Below, in pieces: positions 10,592 through 22,772 of a stretch of 64,000 nucleotides of DNA. The stretch is from Vitrella brassicaformis (taxonomy: Eukaryota > Sar > Vitrellaceae). Numbering within the stretch: position 1 is the first letter of the stretch; every line of letters begins with the position of its first letter. The position numbers were made by a program, and so were the translations under genes. The stretch spans positions 73,878-137,877 of the forward strand of contig CDMY01000305.1 in the NCBI GenBank assembly GCA_001179505.1. Reading direction: 5' to 3'. The notes beneath the pieces are model-generated. The model had not been told where the DNA came from. It was given only the letters and a program-made list of their open reading frames with translations, and ran no database searches.

Positions 10592-12613
10592 ATGGATTAC
10601 TTGCATCTTCTATCCGTGGCTGCTGCACTCCCCGCCATCTGCCTGAATGCAGCTGCACTGAGCCATGAATCCCACCCAGCATTCATCCCTGCAGCCGCCC
10701 AGGCCGTCAGACGAACAACGCCCTTCTCAGGCACCCATCCCTCTCCCCTTTCCCACCCCGTCACCACTTTCGTCGTCTCGCCGCCGTGCAGATCTGTGCT
10801 GCAACCGCTCTATGCTGAGGACGACGCGCAGCCAGCCAACACACTCACGGAGGAGCGGAGGAAGCAAGATGGCGGCAATGATGACAATGGCGGCCTGACC
10901 TGGCCGCGGCAGCTGCTGAGAGCCCTTTATCAGGTGCTGGGCGTGTTGGTTGCAGTCTATGGTGTCGTTCACGTGCTGGCAGCATGGTGAGCACCGCACC
11001 GCATCGAAACAAACAACACATACATCGACATGTGTGTCATGCGGCCGAGCACCTACATCGCATACAGTACGTGTGTGCTGCAGGAATGTAGCTGGGTGGA
11101 TTCTGCCCACGAGCATGCTGCCGGATGCGGCGGGCGGGACAGAGCACCTGCTGCAGTGAGTGAGCTGAGCACGAGAGAGAGGGACAGACAGATCTCTGCG
11201 TGTCCGTGTGATCTGACATGATGCGATGCAGGTGGCGGGGCGTGTCGATGCTGCCGCTGGCCGCCTCTTTTGTCGCGCTCGGTGAGCCGAGCTGCAGTGG
11301 CTTAACGAACTGCAAGGTGTCTGTCCCTGTGGCTGCTTTGCATATACCAGAGGACGCCACAGCCAATGAGCGGCTGAAGAGCGCCACATACGGGAGGCTG
11401 AATCTGGGCGCCGCCTTCTACGGCATCGCTTCCTTTGTCACCTTCGCCCTTCTCAGCGGGGCTGTCACCTTCGGCCCACTGGCCTTCATCGTCAGCACCA
11501 TTCTGGGACAGCAGACGTGAGCCTAAATAAATAGAAAAGCCTCCACACGCTCACACTCTGTGTGCGGTGCGGGTGGATGGCTTTGGATGTATGGTATGTG
11601 CCTGCAGTGCCCTGGGTGTTGCCGATGCCTCTCTTGGGTTGGCGTCGACCGTTGTGGGCGTGTGGGGCTTGCTGACGGGCCTGCGTGACAAGGGCTCGCG
11701 GGACCTCCTGGGAGAGATCTCAGACGCATTCAGATCGGTAGGGTAGGCGGGCGGGGCGGCACGGCACACGCACCACCCATCCATCCACGATACGTGTATG
11801 CAGGTGGGTGATGGTTACGTGTGTCTGTTTGACTCGAGCAAGACCAACTGGAAGAGCGCCTGCTACCGCCTGCTGGCCATCCCCATCTTCCTCGTCCTCA
11901 TCGTCACCGTCACAAACCCATTCGTATTCCTAAGGATCTTCGCTGAGGTCACTCACACGCACATGAATGACACACCACGACCGACACTCGTGTGCTCGGC
12001 TGCAGTCGTGTCGTTTTCTGTCTGTCTGTGTGTGTCCTCCAGGAGTCGTCTGACCTAGGGGCGGCCATTCCTATCGCGTCATTATCGCAAAGGGGCATAC
12101 TGTCAGCTGGGAGGCTGCTGGGGGCGCAGCTGCTGCCGGTGCTGGCGGTCTTGTGGGTGCTACAGGTAAGTGAGGAGGTGTGCGGGCCGCCCGGACCACG
12201 CCCGATAAATGGAGGGTCTGGTGTGTGTGTGTGTGTGTGTGTGTCGTCTGTCTGTCTGCAGGATGCGGCACAGAGGGGCCGGTTGGCAAGCGGGACATTC
12301 AAAAAGGTCGGTTTGCTCAACGCAGCCGCGCATCATCGCGTCATCGTCTAGAGCTCTGTGGGTGTCTGTTTGTGTCAGCTGAACTTCTCGTTGGCCAACA
12401 GCGGCGTTGCCATGCTCATCGCAGAGGCCCTCCAGCCGATATCAAGCATGGTCAGGCACACACCCACACCCACACCCATATCACTCTCCCGTCCGTCTGG
12501 CTGTCTGTGTGTTGTGTGTGCAGGCTGGCTATGTGTTCGTCATGCTGCCGACGGTGTTGGCGGGGGCGCTGGGCGGCCTGCTCTATGTCAGAGAGAAGAA
12601 GAAGGGCAAGTGA
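10592..12613 (+). CDS. Probable plastid-targeted multi-pass membrane protein, function unknown
   Basis: Exon 1 (10592-10986) begins with a signal-peptide-like stretch (MDYLHLLSVAAALPAICL) followed by an A/P/S/R transit-like segment, the bipartite pattern of complex-plastid proteins, then a helix (YQVLGVLVAVYGVVHVLAAW). Exons starting at about 11083, 11231, 11355, 11609, 11803, 12042, 12263, 12379 and 12524 add hydrophobic helices: AAFYGIASFVTFALLSGAV, LGLASTVVGVWGLL, AIPIFLVLIVTVTNPFVFL, LLGAQLLPVLAVLWVL and YVFVMLPTVLAGALGGLLYV, ending KKKGK before TGA. Checked junctions keep phase (for example CA|G at 11158/11231 and AC|T at 11518/11609). The layout (RLNLGA helix pairs, then a NSGVAMLIAEALQP loop) loosely recalls DUF3611/Tic21 envelope proteins, but this is a weak guess. 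Confidence 0.65.
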
Positions 12614-14286
12614 GTGAAGAGCTGACTTGCCGGGCGAAGTGCGTGTGTGTGCGTGTGGTTCTGGAGAAATATGGCCTGTTACCAGCGTGTGGGCGGTGCA
12701 TGTGACATAAGACTGTGTGCACGGTCGACAAAAGACGGTTGGCTGCATCCGACAATCATTCCATTCGTCAAGGTTGGTACACACCACACACATCGACACG
12801 TGCATGGCATGTGTACGTCAGTCACTCGCTGATCGATCGTCATCGGGGCAACCATCTGTCTGTCAATTAGGTCGGGCCGCCCACGCCACACCACACCACA
12901 CCGATGAATGAATGAGCCATGCATCAATGGCAAAAGTGGCTGGGCTGACTGACGCGCATGGCTCGGAGGCGACAGACACACAGACAGGCAGACAAGAGCA
13001 ATACACACAGAGGACACACACATGAATGAACCCACCGCTGGCCCGAATTCCACACACGAGGGTCAGTAGGGACCCCTCCGTCTTCGCACAGCCAGCCACA
13101 GCACAGCACAGCACAACGCCCCTGTCTGTCTGCCTGCACGTCAAATGCACTCGCTCCACCACAGCAGCGCAGCCGGGGGGCGTGGGCATAGTGTACCAAA
13201 CACACACACACACACATACAGAGAGAGAGAGAGAGGGAGAGTCCACGCAAGGCAAGGTAACACATTGGTATTTACAGGCATCATATAGATATGTAGGCAG
13301 GGTGGGCGTGTGGAAAGCCTCCGAGTGAAAGGCATGCAGGTGTGTGTGTGCGTGCCGTGTGCCTCTTGGCAGGCAGGCAGCACAAAAACTTGGAGGGGCT
13401 GTCTATGTGTGTCTGGGGGGAGGGAAGGGGAGGGGGAGAGGCACGTACGAAGCACCAGCAAGAACGAACGGAAAAAGGAAGAAAACAGGAGATGCCTCAC
13501 CCCACCCATCAGGCCACTGGCAGCCAGGCAAAACGCAGGTAGGTACATGTGTCAGCCCAGGCCTGTCCCTCACTCAGTCAGTCGAAAAACGGACCATCTG
13601 CCCACCCATCTACGCCCATCCATCCATCCATCAGGCCACGCCTGGCCAGCCAGAAGCGCGTGTGTCCCCCGCCCCGCCCCCCTGGCTGCGATCACGCCAG
13701 CCCTCCACTCCACCGCAACCCATCCAATGGCTTTCCCTCTCCCTGGCTGGGCTGGGCTGGGCTGGCCTCTGGGAACTCTATCAAGAGGACAGGACAGCAC
13801 ACACACGCAACATATGCCATGGTAGGATGCCATATATCACACCGGCCGTCAAAATCATTGGCTGGCTGTGGCTGGCTGTGGCTGGATGGATGGTTGGATG
13901 TTTGGCTACTGTACGATGGAATACCCATACTAACCGACGGCACCAATACTACACAGACAGAAAAACTGAGAGGGCGCGGGGCGCGGAGAGGAACAGCTCG
14001 GCTGGCTCAGCTACACAAGCAGATAACTCCACGACTACCAGCAACCACGTCAAGTGCTGTGCCCCTAATGCTGCTCTGTCTGTCTGACGGACATGGGTGA
14101 CAAAAAGCCCCCTCTCGAGTCCTCGCTCACTGTGGCTGACCGCTCGGTCGTGTCATCTCACGTCATCGTCATGGCACCGACATCAAACGACACGCAATTC
14201 CCACCCACCCACCCACACGCACACACACAGAGAGAAAGGAGAGGCTACCCCAAGCAAGAAGGCAGAAACGCAGGCCAGGCAACGAA
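12614..14286. other. Convergent intergenic spacer, no gene seen
   Basis: 1.7 kb between the 3' ends of the plastid membrane protein and the M13 peptidase. It contains (CA)n with (GA)n at 13200-13236, GGCTGG repeats (13740-13765, 13860-13885), CATC repeats (13616-13632) and CACC repeats. Open frames run through repeats and show no protein-like composition. Confidence 0.55.
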
Positions 14287-17200
14287 CTACCACACACGAC
14301 ACCTGTGCTGCAGTGCTGCTGGCGGCGTGTTGATGGGGTCGTTCTCCCTGCAGACGAAGGCCTCCGAGAAATCCTGAGAGTTCTGCAGCACACCCAGCGC
14401 CCGGAACATGCCAGGGCTGTGGGGGTCCGTACCAACACGCCTGTGGCCCCACAACACACACGCCACGCCATGATGGATGGATGGTGTCTCTGTGTGTGTG
14501 TGTGTTCGGGTGGGTGCGGGGGGTGCGGACCGTTTGAGAGTGGCGGGAGTGTACACGGAGCACCATGTCTGCGCCCATGAGACGTAGAAGAGCTGCTCGA
14601 CTGTCATGTCCATATCCGCCAGAGGCTTCACAGACGAGAAGTCGGCACCCAGCTTCTTCTTCAATGCCCTGCAGACAGACAGACAGACAGACAGACGCAC
14701 AGACAGTCCATCAGTCAATCGGCTTATCGATCCATCTGCCGCCAACTCACTCACACACGCACTCACAGACTCACCTTTTCGCGAGTTGGAATCCGCCGTT
14801 GTCGGCGATGTTTTCTCCGAGGGTGAGGTTGCCGTTGAGCATCAGCCCCGCCACCTCAGGAGTCTCGAACGAACCATACTGCTGAACCATGCACGACGTC
14901 GCGGTCTGGAACGCCGACTGAAGACACATCCATCACCGAGCAATCCATCCATCCATTATGTGGAAGGGGGTAAGGAAATGCCTGTCTCAGATGGTGGCTG
15001 GGCTCACCGACCTCTGATTTGTTTGTCCACCATCTGCTGAGCCTGCCCTCGCCGTCGAACTGCGCCCCGGCGTCGTCGAATGCGTGGGTGAGCTCGTGGC
15101 CCATGACGGCCCCGACCGCGCCGTAGTTGAGTGCCTCGAGGGCCAGCTTGTGGGACGCGTCGATGTCGTCGGCAAAACCACGCATAAAGGGCGTTCGAAG
15201 GATGCCACCCAGGAACACCTAAACACACACGCAGAGGAGACACACAGGGGGATGGATAGCAATGACGTCGACCGCCTCGTTCGTCCACTGGCGGACTGAC
15301 CATTTCGTTGAGTGATCTGGAGTAGTAGGCGTTGACAGTGGTGGGGGGCATTCCCCATATGGTCTCGTCAGGCTCCTTGCCCAAATCAGACATGCCGTAT
15401 AGCGTCTGTTGGTTGGGGCATTCAACCACACACACACACACACACACGCGCACACATGGGACGCGACCAATCGAATGCGTGACGAGGGCAAATGCCGTGC
15501 ATGTGAGTGATGATGCTTACGGAGGCGTGGTTGAGGTATTCGCTGAGCTTGAAGAGGTCCGTGAAGGTGTCCTTCTTGTCCTCTGATGGCTTGAGTGGCA
15601 GGTCGCCGTAGAACCTCCTGAAGTAGGAGGTGTAGCCCTTGGCCTCGTCCTCGTCGAGCAGCCAGTCGGGGTAGTCGATCTTCTGGTTCATGATCCGCTC
15701 CTTCTCCAAGGCACCCTCCCTACACACACACACCACTTATGTGTGTTTGGTTGAAAGGGGGGAGGTGTCTGTGGCGGCTGACTTGGTCTCGTCGTCCATC
15801 CATGAGAGCTCATTGAGGTCGTCCCGGAAGGCCTCGCGCACACTCGAAAGCATCTCCTCGGCTATTTGCTGCGCGCACCACGACACAGCACAGCACACCA
15901 GCACACCACATAGAGACACAGGCAGCTAGCACTGGTGCGCATCCCTCGCTGCCACCCGTCCCGTGCGCCCATTTATTTACCTTGCTGTTTGGTGTTGATT
16001 TCTTGAGGACAAACTCGCGTGCGAGCACCCATCCGACGGTCGACTTGGTGGCGTCGACGCACTGCTTCCACCGCGGCTTGGGGTCGACGTCGTACAGCTT
16101 CTTCTCGAAGGAATAGAACTCCTCACGGAAGTCCTTGCTGAGGTAGTCGGACCACCTGATGGATAGACGCGATGTATGTCATCACACACAAGGGGTATGC
16201 GTGTGTGCGCGCGCGTGTGTGTGAGTGGTCAGCGGTGCGTACGCTCTCATGGTTCTGAGAAGGAAGTAGTCGTTCATGGTGTCCCGATCCGCCTCGGCCA
16301 TGAGCTTGTCGACGTTGGCGAAGTACTCGACATTGTGGACCACCACCGTGCTGCCCATCTTCATGGCGCCCTCCGGCAGGTACCCCATCTCCTCGTAAGA
16401 CCCAAAATACTTGGCCCAGTCGAAGTGGGGCATCTTGTCCTGGATCTGCTTCAAGCTCCGCTGGTTGGTCGTCGCAATCGGGTCGCGCAGCATCTCGGGC
16501 CCGAGGGTAATCTTGTGCAGCTCCTTCTCAAGGGAAAGCACCTTCTCGGCCCGCTTCCTGTTCTCGCTGCTACTGTCGCTGTCGTCTGCTTGTGCGCGCC
16601 GCCTGAGTGCGTTGTGTTCCTGCTTGCGGGAGGCCGTCATGACCTGGATCTCGGATGGGTCGGCGATGTGTTTGTCGATGAGGTCGAAGAGGTTGGTGAT
16701 GTGCTCCAGGTAGGGCTTCTCGGCGGCATCGTCATCGTATTGCGAGTAAGAAAGGCCGAGACCATCCTGTCAGAAGAAAAGAGAGAGAGAGACCGTGTCT
16801 ACGTGTGTCTGAGGGTGGTGTCTCAGTGTGTCTACGGACCTGCCAGAGGTACATTTGTTGTTTCTTGGTCTCAGCGAGTGGGTTCATGGACGGCCCCACG
16901 GTGACAAAGGCCGACACGCCCCTCGCGTGCAGCCGCGCCAGCTGTTCCGCCAAGTCCCCCCGACCTTTCTCCGCTGAATGAAATGAATCACCACACACAT
17001 CACACAACACAACACACTATCCTGCCTGCGTTGTGTTGTGTGTGGGTGCTGTGCTCACTGTCGAAGTCTTTCGCCATTGCCGGGGGATTGAGGTCCCTTG
17101 CGGTGCGATACTGTTCGAAAGCTGGGAGGGATAGGAAAAATGGGACCTCCCTCTCCATGAAGTTCAGCAGGGGCGTCATCCCCTTCCTGTCCAGCGTTGC

Positions 17201-17798
17201 CTCGTCCATGCACGACTGACACACACACACACACACGAGGGGGCAAGCCGCAGACAGACAGACCGTTGCGTAAGAAATGGCGACTCACACTACCTGTCCT
17301 GTGTGTGAGTATAGCTGACTGACCTGGTGATAGCAGTGCATGAGCTGTGTCCACTGCTCATCGCCCGTGACCTCCTTGTCGAAGGTGCACTTGGTGGCAC
17401 CGTCGGCCTCCTCTATCAGCTCCTGCAAGGCGTTGCGCGTGTCGTTGGCGATCTGGGAGAACGACAGCGTCCACGACGACTGATCGGCGGGTAGCTCGAA
17501 ACTCTCAAGCCAGCTCCCACACGCGAAGTGATACGGGTCCTGCAGACACAGGCGACACACCAACACGAGAACACACGGAACACACCCGTACATCGCCCCC
17601 AAATACACAGACACACTCGCACACATCCCTCTGGCACAGGGGAAAGGTCCCTCTCACCGAACAAGGGTCGACGTTAGTGTCCATGTGTTTTTTGATGTCC
17701 CTTGCTAGCGCCCCGCATTCCTGGGTATCGCATGGCTCGGCAGCGGCCGCGTGTGCGGCGAGGAGGACGGACACCAGACCCAGGATGACGGAGAGCAT
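14287..17798 (-). CDS. Secreted M13 (neprilysin / endothelin-converting-enzyme-like) zinc metallopeptidase
   Basis: About 14 exons; the first ones are 17798-17658, 17539-17324, 17215-17059 and 16978-about 16841. The N-terminus is a signal peptide (MLSVILGLVSVLLAAHAAAA) followed by the M13 start (DPC, then DPYHFACGSWL). The catalytic half is complete: NAYYSRSLNEMV (about 15330-15300); zinc motif HELTH inside AVMGHELTHAFDDAGAQFD (about 15113-15055); GENIADNGGFQLA, supplying the third zinc ligand (about 14817-14780); the substrate-binding HSPGMFRALG; and the classic C-terminal CRVW immediately before the stop. It should cleave small peptides outside the cell or in an endomembrane lumen. No transmembrane anchor follows the signal sequence, so it is probably soluble. 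An acidic/serine-rich insertion (DDSDSSSENRKRAEK, near 16580) in the N-terminal half is unusual. Start chosen by the signal peptide. Confidence 0.93.
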
Positions 17799-18004
17799 CG
17801 GGACACTTCGGAGAGGGGGTGGGGTGGGAGGGGGAAGAAAAGCGGGGTCGTCCTCTTCTTTCCTCCTCTTCTTTCCTTTCGTCCTCTTCTTTCCTTTCGT
17901 CCTCTTCTTTCCTTCTTCCTTCTCCCAACCTCACTCAAACGAATTCGCCGACCGTTGAGAAAGGACTCAAACCCTAAGCCCCGGCAACCCTGGACCCCGC
18001 GACA
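17799..18004. promoter_or_regulatory. Bidirectional promoter with telo-box AAACCCTAA
   Basis: 206 bp between divergent starts at 17798 (M13) and 18005 (F-box-like). It contains an exact plant-type telo-box, AAACCCTAA, at 17969-17977, 28 bp before the plus-strand ATG, and a pyrimidine-rich TTCCTTTCGTCC repeat tract (about 17855-17920). Confidence 0.55.
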
Positions 18005-19951
18005 ATGGCCGTGAGTCCCTGCCACCCACAGGCGAAGTTGGGTGATGAGCCCCTTGCTGCTGTAGATTCACCACAGGTACATCTATAAACACAAACCATC
18101 ATGACGTTTGATGAATCACTCCTGTTGCTTTCGCCCTTCGCTTCAGGCCGCCCTCCGACAGCCACTCGGCCTTTTTGACCTGCCTCCGGACGTCGACAAT
18201 CAGATCTTCCCTTTTCTCGGCGAATACCGGGTCTTCATCCTCGCCCGCACCCGCTGCACATGCCGCCGAGGCACACAGCATGTGTCTGCCGACTACCTGA
18301 GGAGGCAAATGACGCCCAGCTCGCCATGAAGCGCATCAGGCACATCATCTCCCTCTCCCATGGCCTGAGATCTATCAATTACCTGCTACAGATACTTTAT
18401 GTGATCGCGAAGAGCGGCGACTGGGATGGCTGGGAGCCACTCGTGAGGGTGGCGATGCACCAGGGGCGAGGGGAGGGGCGGTTGCCGATGGAGCTGACCA
18501 GTGCTGATGTGGAGGGGGTGGGCAGCCGGGCCGTGTATGATGGGCGGCGTGACGCGCTGCGGCAGCTGTCGCTCATCGGCCGCCACCTCAGCCGAGCGGG
18601 CCAGAGTGACATCACACTCGAGCGCGTCAACGGCGAGGACCGGCTGGGCGGGTCGCGGCTCACCATCAGCACCCTCCAGACACTGCCGGCCAACAGCCCC
18701 TTCCGTGAGATATTCGACGAGAACAGCCCCGTGTGTGAGATGAGAGGTGGGGGGAGGGGGGCGGGGGCGTGGGAGGGGAAGAGGTGGAGGATGGGAAAGG
18801 GGATGGTCTGTTTGCTTGCCTGCAGGTTTTGAGGTTGCTTCAGTTCACGACGCTGTACTGCGAGAGTAAGAAAATGGGAGTACGAGTAGACACGTTGCGT
18901 TGGCTGCATCGCCCGCTGTGTAATTCAATTGGTCGTGTGTGTGTTCAGGATACGGGGAGGGTCCCAGGTCGCCGTCCACTTCGCCTACGATCACAGCGAC
19001 CCGGCACGCCACAGCCGACGGGTGGGTCGGTCAGCCAGCCGGACACACACAAGAGCCTCACCCACTAGCTGCCCCGCTCATTGACTGACTCATGTGTGTC
19101 TTCTCCTTTCTCCTTTCTCCTTTGCAGCGTGCCCTGGGCACCCAGCAGCCACCCGTGTGGAACTGTCAGACCGTCGGCACCATGCACAGAGGAGACACCT
19201 TCATTCGCGTCATCGTCCTGCATGGTGACCAGCCCGAAGACACATTTGAGTCACACATCATCATCCACAGCGTCTTCAACAATGCATGGACCTTCCTCTT
19301 CACGACGGAGCCGCCCGCGGCCGGCAGGGAGGGAGCTGCGAGGTTCCCGCGGACATTGATAGTAGCGCGGCAGGTGATGGGGGCCGATGCACAAGTGCTG
19401 TTTGGTGGCCAACTAGATATAGCTCTCCCCCCTGCCGGTGATGGTCAGGATGGCGAGCAGAACGCAGGCAAGTACAGGAAGGGGCGGGCGACGAATGAGC
19501 AATGAGTGGATGGCTGTGATAGGGCCCACGTGGATGTGTGGCTGTCTGTCTGCAGGTCCTCCTGCTCCTGTGGCCCCCTCATCGTCTGTTGCTCCACGTT
19601 TGGGTTGGATGGCCTCCCCTCCGCAACATACGAATGGTACACACGAAGGCGTACACACGGACGGACACCACATATGCATTGCATTGCGCGGTGTGTGGTG
19701 TGCTGCGTGCAGCTGACTTGGGTGGCATTGCGGTGTCGTCACCTTCTGCCGCCCCAGCTGCGGCCCCAGCTGCTGCTGGGGCTGGCAATCGTGGCGAGAA
19801 GCGCAAGGCGGCTGCGTCATCGGTATCGAGCGGTGGCGATGGCGGAGAGGGTGACACAGTGGTCGACGAAAGACGGGCGCCAAGGCCGCGTCGCGATCAG
19901 GCGCCGAGGAGCGACCATGGCAGCAGCATGATGATGAACGATCGTGAGTAG
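18005..19951 (+). CDS. F-box-like protein with unknown C-terminal domain
   Basis: The probable first coding exon is just ATGGCC (18005-18010) before a GTGAGT donor; exon 2 starts at about 18148. The F-box-like core is LFDLPPDVDNQIFPFLG, then ARTRCTCRR. The frame is interrupted near 18282-18330: the reading frame stops at 18327-18329 while a second frame continues smoothly from about 18302 (EANDAQLAMKRIRHIIS) to 18733. A 20-nt GT-AG segment (18282-18301) would join them exactly; a one-base sequence error or pseudogene is the alternative. Later exons (about 18827, 18950, 19128-19469, 19719-19951) encode a beta-rich domain (GGSQVAVHFAYDHSD, GDTFIRVIVLHGDQP, AWTFLFTTE) and an Ala/Ser/Arg-rich tail ending MMMNDRE. 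F-box proteins act in SCF ubiquitin ligases; the substrate domain is not recognised. Confidence 0.55.
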
Positions 19952-20338
19952 CTGACTGACTGACATCACATATGTGGTGACGACGTTTCTTGCCCTCTGC
20001 ATGACATGACTGGTGGGTGGTGCATGGTCACATCATTCACGGGCGCGTGGTGTGTGTGGAAACGTCGAATGCCAATCACCAGCCAGTCGCTGATCACGAT
20101 ATCTATTGAGTCGTGATTCACTCACACAATTAATTGTCCGCGAGCACCAAGACAGCAGAGGGCAGGCATAGCACGCAGCACGGCATACAACGGTCCCACC
20201 AATGCAGGCCTTCTCGGTGGCTCATTCCTCATACATCACCAACACAGACGAAAAACACATAGCTGGCACCAGCTGCGTGAAGCTAGACGTCACACACGAA
20301 ACACACACCACCGCAGAACCGCCAGCACATGCACTATC
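19952..20338. other. Convergent 3' spacer
   Basis: 387 bp between the 3' ends of two F-box-like genes (18005 plus and 20339 minus). No repeats or ORFs of note apart from ordinary low-complexity CA stretches. Confidence 0.5.
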
Positions 20339-22772
20339 TCACTCAGCCGGCCCCTGTGTGGCTGCCTCGGGTGCTGCATCATCAGGAAACAGGCCGACAT
20401 CAAACCTATGCGCATATCGGCGCAGCTGCCTGCCCGAACGCAGCGCAAACCCGGCCCTCTCTGCCTCCTCTTGGTTGAGCTCCTGGCGTCCATCCCACAT
20501 CAGACGGATGCCGTGGCAGAGAGAGAGCTCTCTCACTCTCATCTCGTACTTCGGCAGCCTGTCGCGGAGCTCCCCGCGCAGCCCGGCCCTCCGCACGGTG
20601 TGGGTGTGGTCGTGCATCTGCGCGAATGTCTGCTTGACAGCGTCCGTGTCTCGGGGCCGCGGGAAGTGGTTGGCGGATATGAGCACGTTCGTCAGGTGGG
20701 CCTCGGCCGGAGCGACGCACCGGATGAAGCGAAAGATGGACGTGAGCTCCTCACGCACCTGATGACGCACACAGATACAACCAATAAGCAACGGAACATT
20801 TGGATGTCCATTTGCAAGTGCGTCCGTTTTCCCCTCTTTCCACCTGCGTGATCTGTTGTGCGTCGTCAGTGAAGGTGTTGGTCTTCACGGCCACCGTGAA
20901 TCTCGTGATCCGTCCATAGTCGCGCACGAGGGCGGGAGGGGGTGCAATTACGACTGGCAGCGTGTCCTCCCCCCACCCGTATCCCAACTGCCCCGCCACC
21001 TCCATCTCGACCTCCTGCAGTGGCGGGTCATCTGGCCCCCGTCCGGCGGCCAAATAGGCCAGCAGCTCAGACGCCATGATGCCATCGATGCACCGAATGG
21101 TGACACGCTCGACGGACGGCAGTCTCGACAAAAAGCCGCTCAGCGGGTTCGGTGTGGACGGGACGAAGAGGCTGTCTGGCGGCGGGTTCGTGTTGCCCAC
21201 ACGGCAGAGCTCGAGGTGCGTGACGGCCGCCAGGGCACCGTCCCCGCCGAGCCACTCAGGGAGTGACGCAAAGGAGAGCTCGTCAGAGTCGGGGTTCTGG
21301 TATGCCACCTCGAGACGCTTGACGTCGCCAAAGGCCATATCGCGGAAGAGGGGGCTGATTGCTGATGTGTTGTCGCCGTTGTCATAGAAGACCTTCACCT
21401 CACTCCCACCTCTGCTGTGTCGCTTGATGCTGTCCACCAACGAACGCCTCTTGGGCAGCCGACGGCACGGGTGCGCCGGGTGGGGGGTCGGGCAGCCCGT
21501 GTTCCCGATAGGTGGACGTGCAGTCCAAGATGGTCATGCCTCCGTCCCTGACGACATCCCAGCCCCTCTGCTCTGCTGTCTGGATGAGATGCAGGGTTGT
21601 GGTGCGCCCCGGGGCCGATATGCCGTACGGCAGACTGGGGTCGACTTTGATCGGACAGAAGTGCCGAAGCTGGCGCCTGTTTGGTGGCTGTCTGGTGTAC
21701 GGGGCCGTGCTGCTGCTGCTGCTGTTGCTGCTGCTGGTCTGTGGGTGAGATGGGGGGTGCGGAGAGAGGTGTCGCAGGAGGGCCTCGGCCACTGCTGCCG
21801 GTCGGCGCTGCCAAAAGACATCGGCCGTCATGACGTTGCCCGCCTTTTGCAGGTAGGACGAGAGATGATCCGACGATATGTCATCATTGTACATCAGCAG
21901 ATGGCCGAGATGCTGCAGCTTCGTTCCGGTGTTGCGCAGGGCCCCCACAGTCCGGTGCATGTCGATTGTCGGCGTGGCGCGGTTGGCTGGGTGCTGGGGG
22001 TCGATGTACTCCGGGGGATGGCCCTCGTCGAACACCAGGGGAAAGACGTTGAGATGCGTCAGATCGGGAGAGGAACCGATGATGTGCGCCAGGCCGAGAT
22101 CGAGAGCCGTGATGTTGAGGGAGTCATGGAGATGCAGCCGCATCTGTGTCTCAAACAGCCCCATGAACGACTCAGTGGCGAGCAGCCAGACAGACGACGG
22201 AGGGCCGGAAAGACGCACCGGTGCCGATACAGCATCAGCAGTGCCTCCATGCTGTTGACCTCCAGTGACGTGACGGCGGGGAACACGACATGGTCATCCC
22301 CATCGAGCTGCGAAACATCAGCCCCACCAGCCTGGCGCTCCCCGACAGTCTCCTTCCCCCCGTCACGCCCGAGCTGGATGATCTTGACCTCCTTGAGGGT
22401 CTCGCGGTGCTGCAGCAGACTGCCTATCGACCGCTCAAACACCGCCTCTCGCACACTCGTCATCTTGGCCGGCATGACCACAAGTGCCTGCTGCCCGCCA
22501 CCTGCTGCACCGTCACCATCACCGCCGCCAGCTGAGCTGCTGCTCAAATCCCCGGCGTTCTGTCCGCCGACGGCATTGTTGACGACACAGATGAGGCCGC
22601 GGATGGCATGGTTGACGGCGCGGCAGACGGCCGTCAACGACAGACGCTCCCTCGTAGCGAAGAAGGCGCAGATCTGCCACAACAGGGTCCGGCGATCCAG
22701 CACAGAGATCAGCCCGGGCGGCGGTGTTGGTTGGTCTGCCTCGCCGCCGGCAGTCACGTCAGGGCTCTGCAT
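20339..22772 (-). CDS. F-box-like / leucine-rich protein (reading frame interrupted twice)
   Basis: Starts at 22772 and ends at 20339; a clear intron lies between about 20850 and 20759 (exons end ...AQQITQ and resume VREELTSIF). Near the N-terminus, LISVLDRRTLLWQICAFFAT then LTAVCRAVNHAI fits an F-box. The rest is leucine-rich-repeat-like (ITALDLGLAHI, DLTHLNVFPL, AAVTHLELCRVG, VERVTIRCIDG). The frame changes near 22210 and returns to the original frame near 21460. Both could be short introns (44 nt at 22171-22214; 19 nt at 21450-21468 or a longer alternative), compensating errors, or real lesions. A serine run interrupts the middle (SSSNSSSSS, about 21740). Function unknown; the architecture suggests a ubiquitin-ligase substrate adaptor. 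Confidence 0.55.

Noticed and set aside
13310-14100. Overlapping plus-strand open frames in the spacer
   Set aside because: Made largely of CATC, GGCTGG and CA repeats with no splice-consistent neighbours or motifs.
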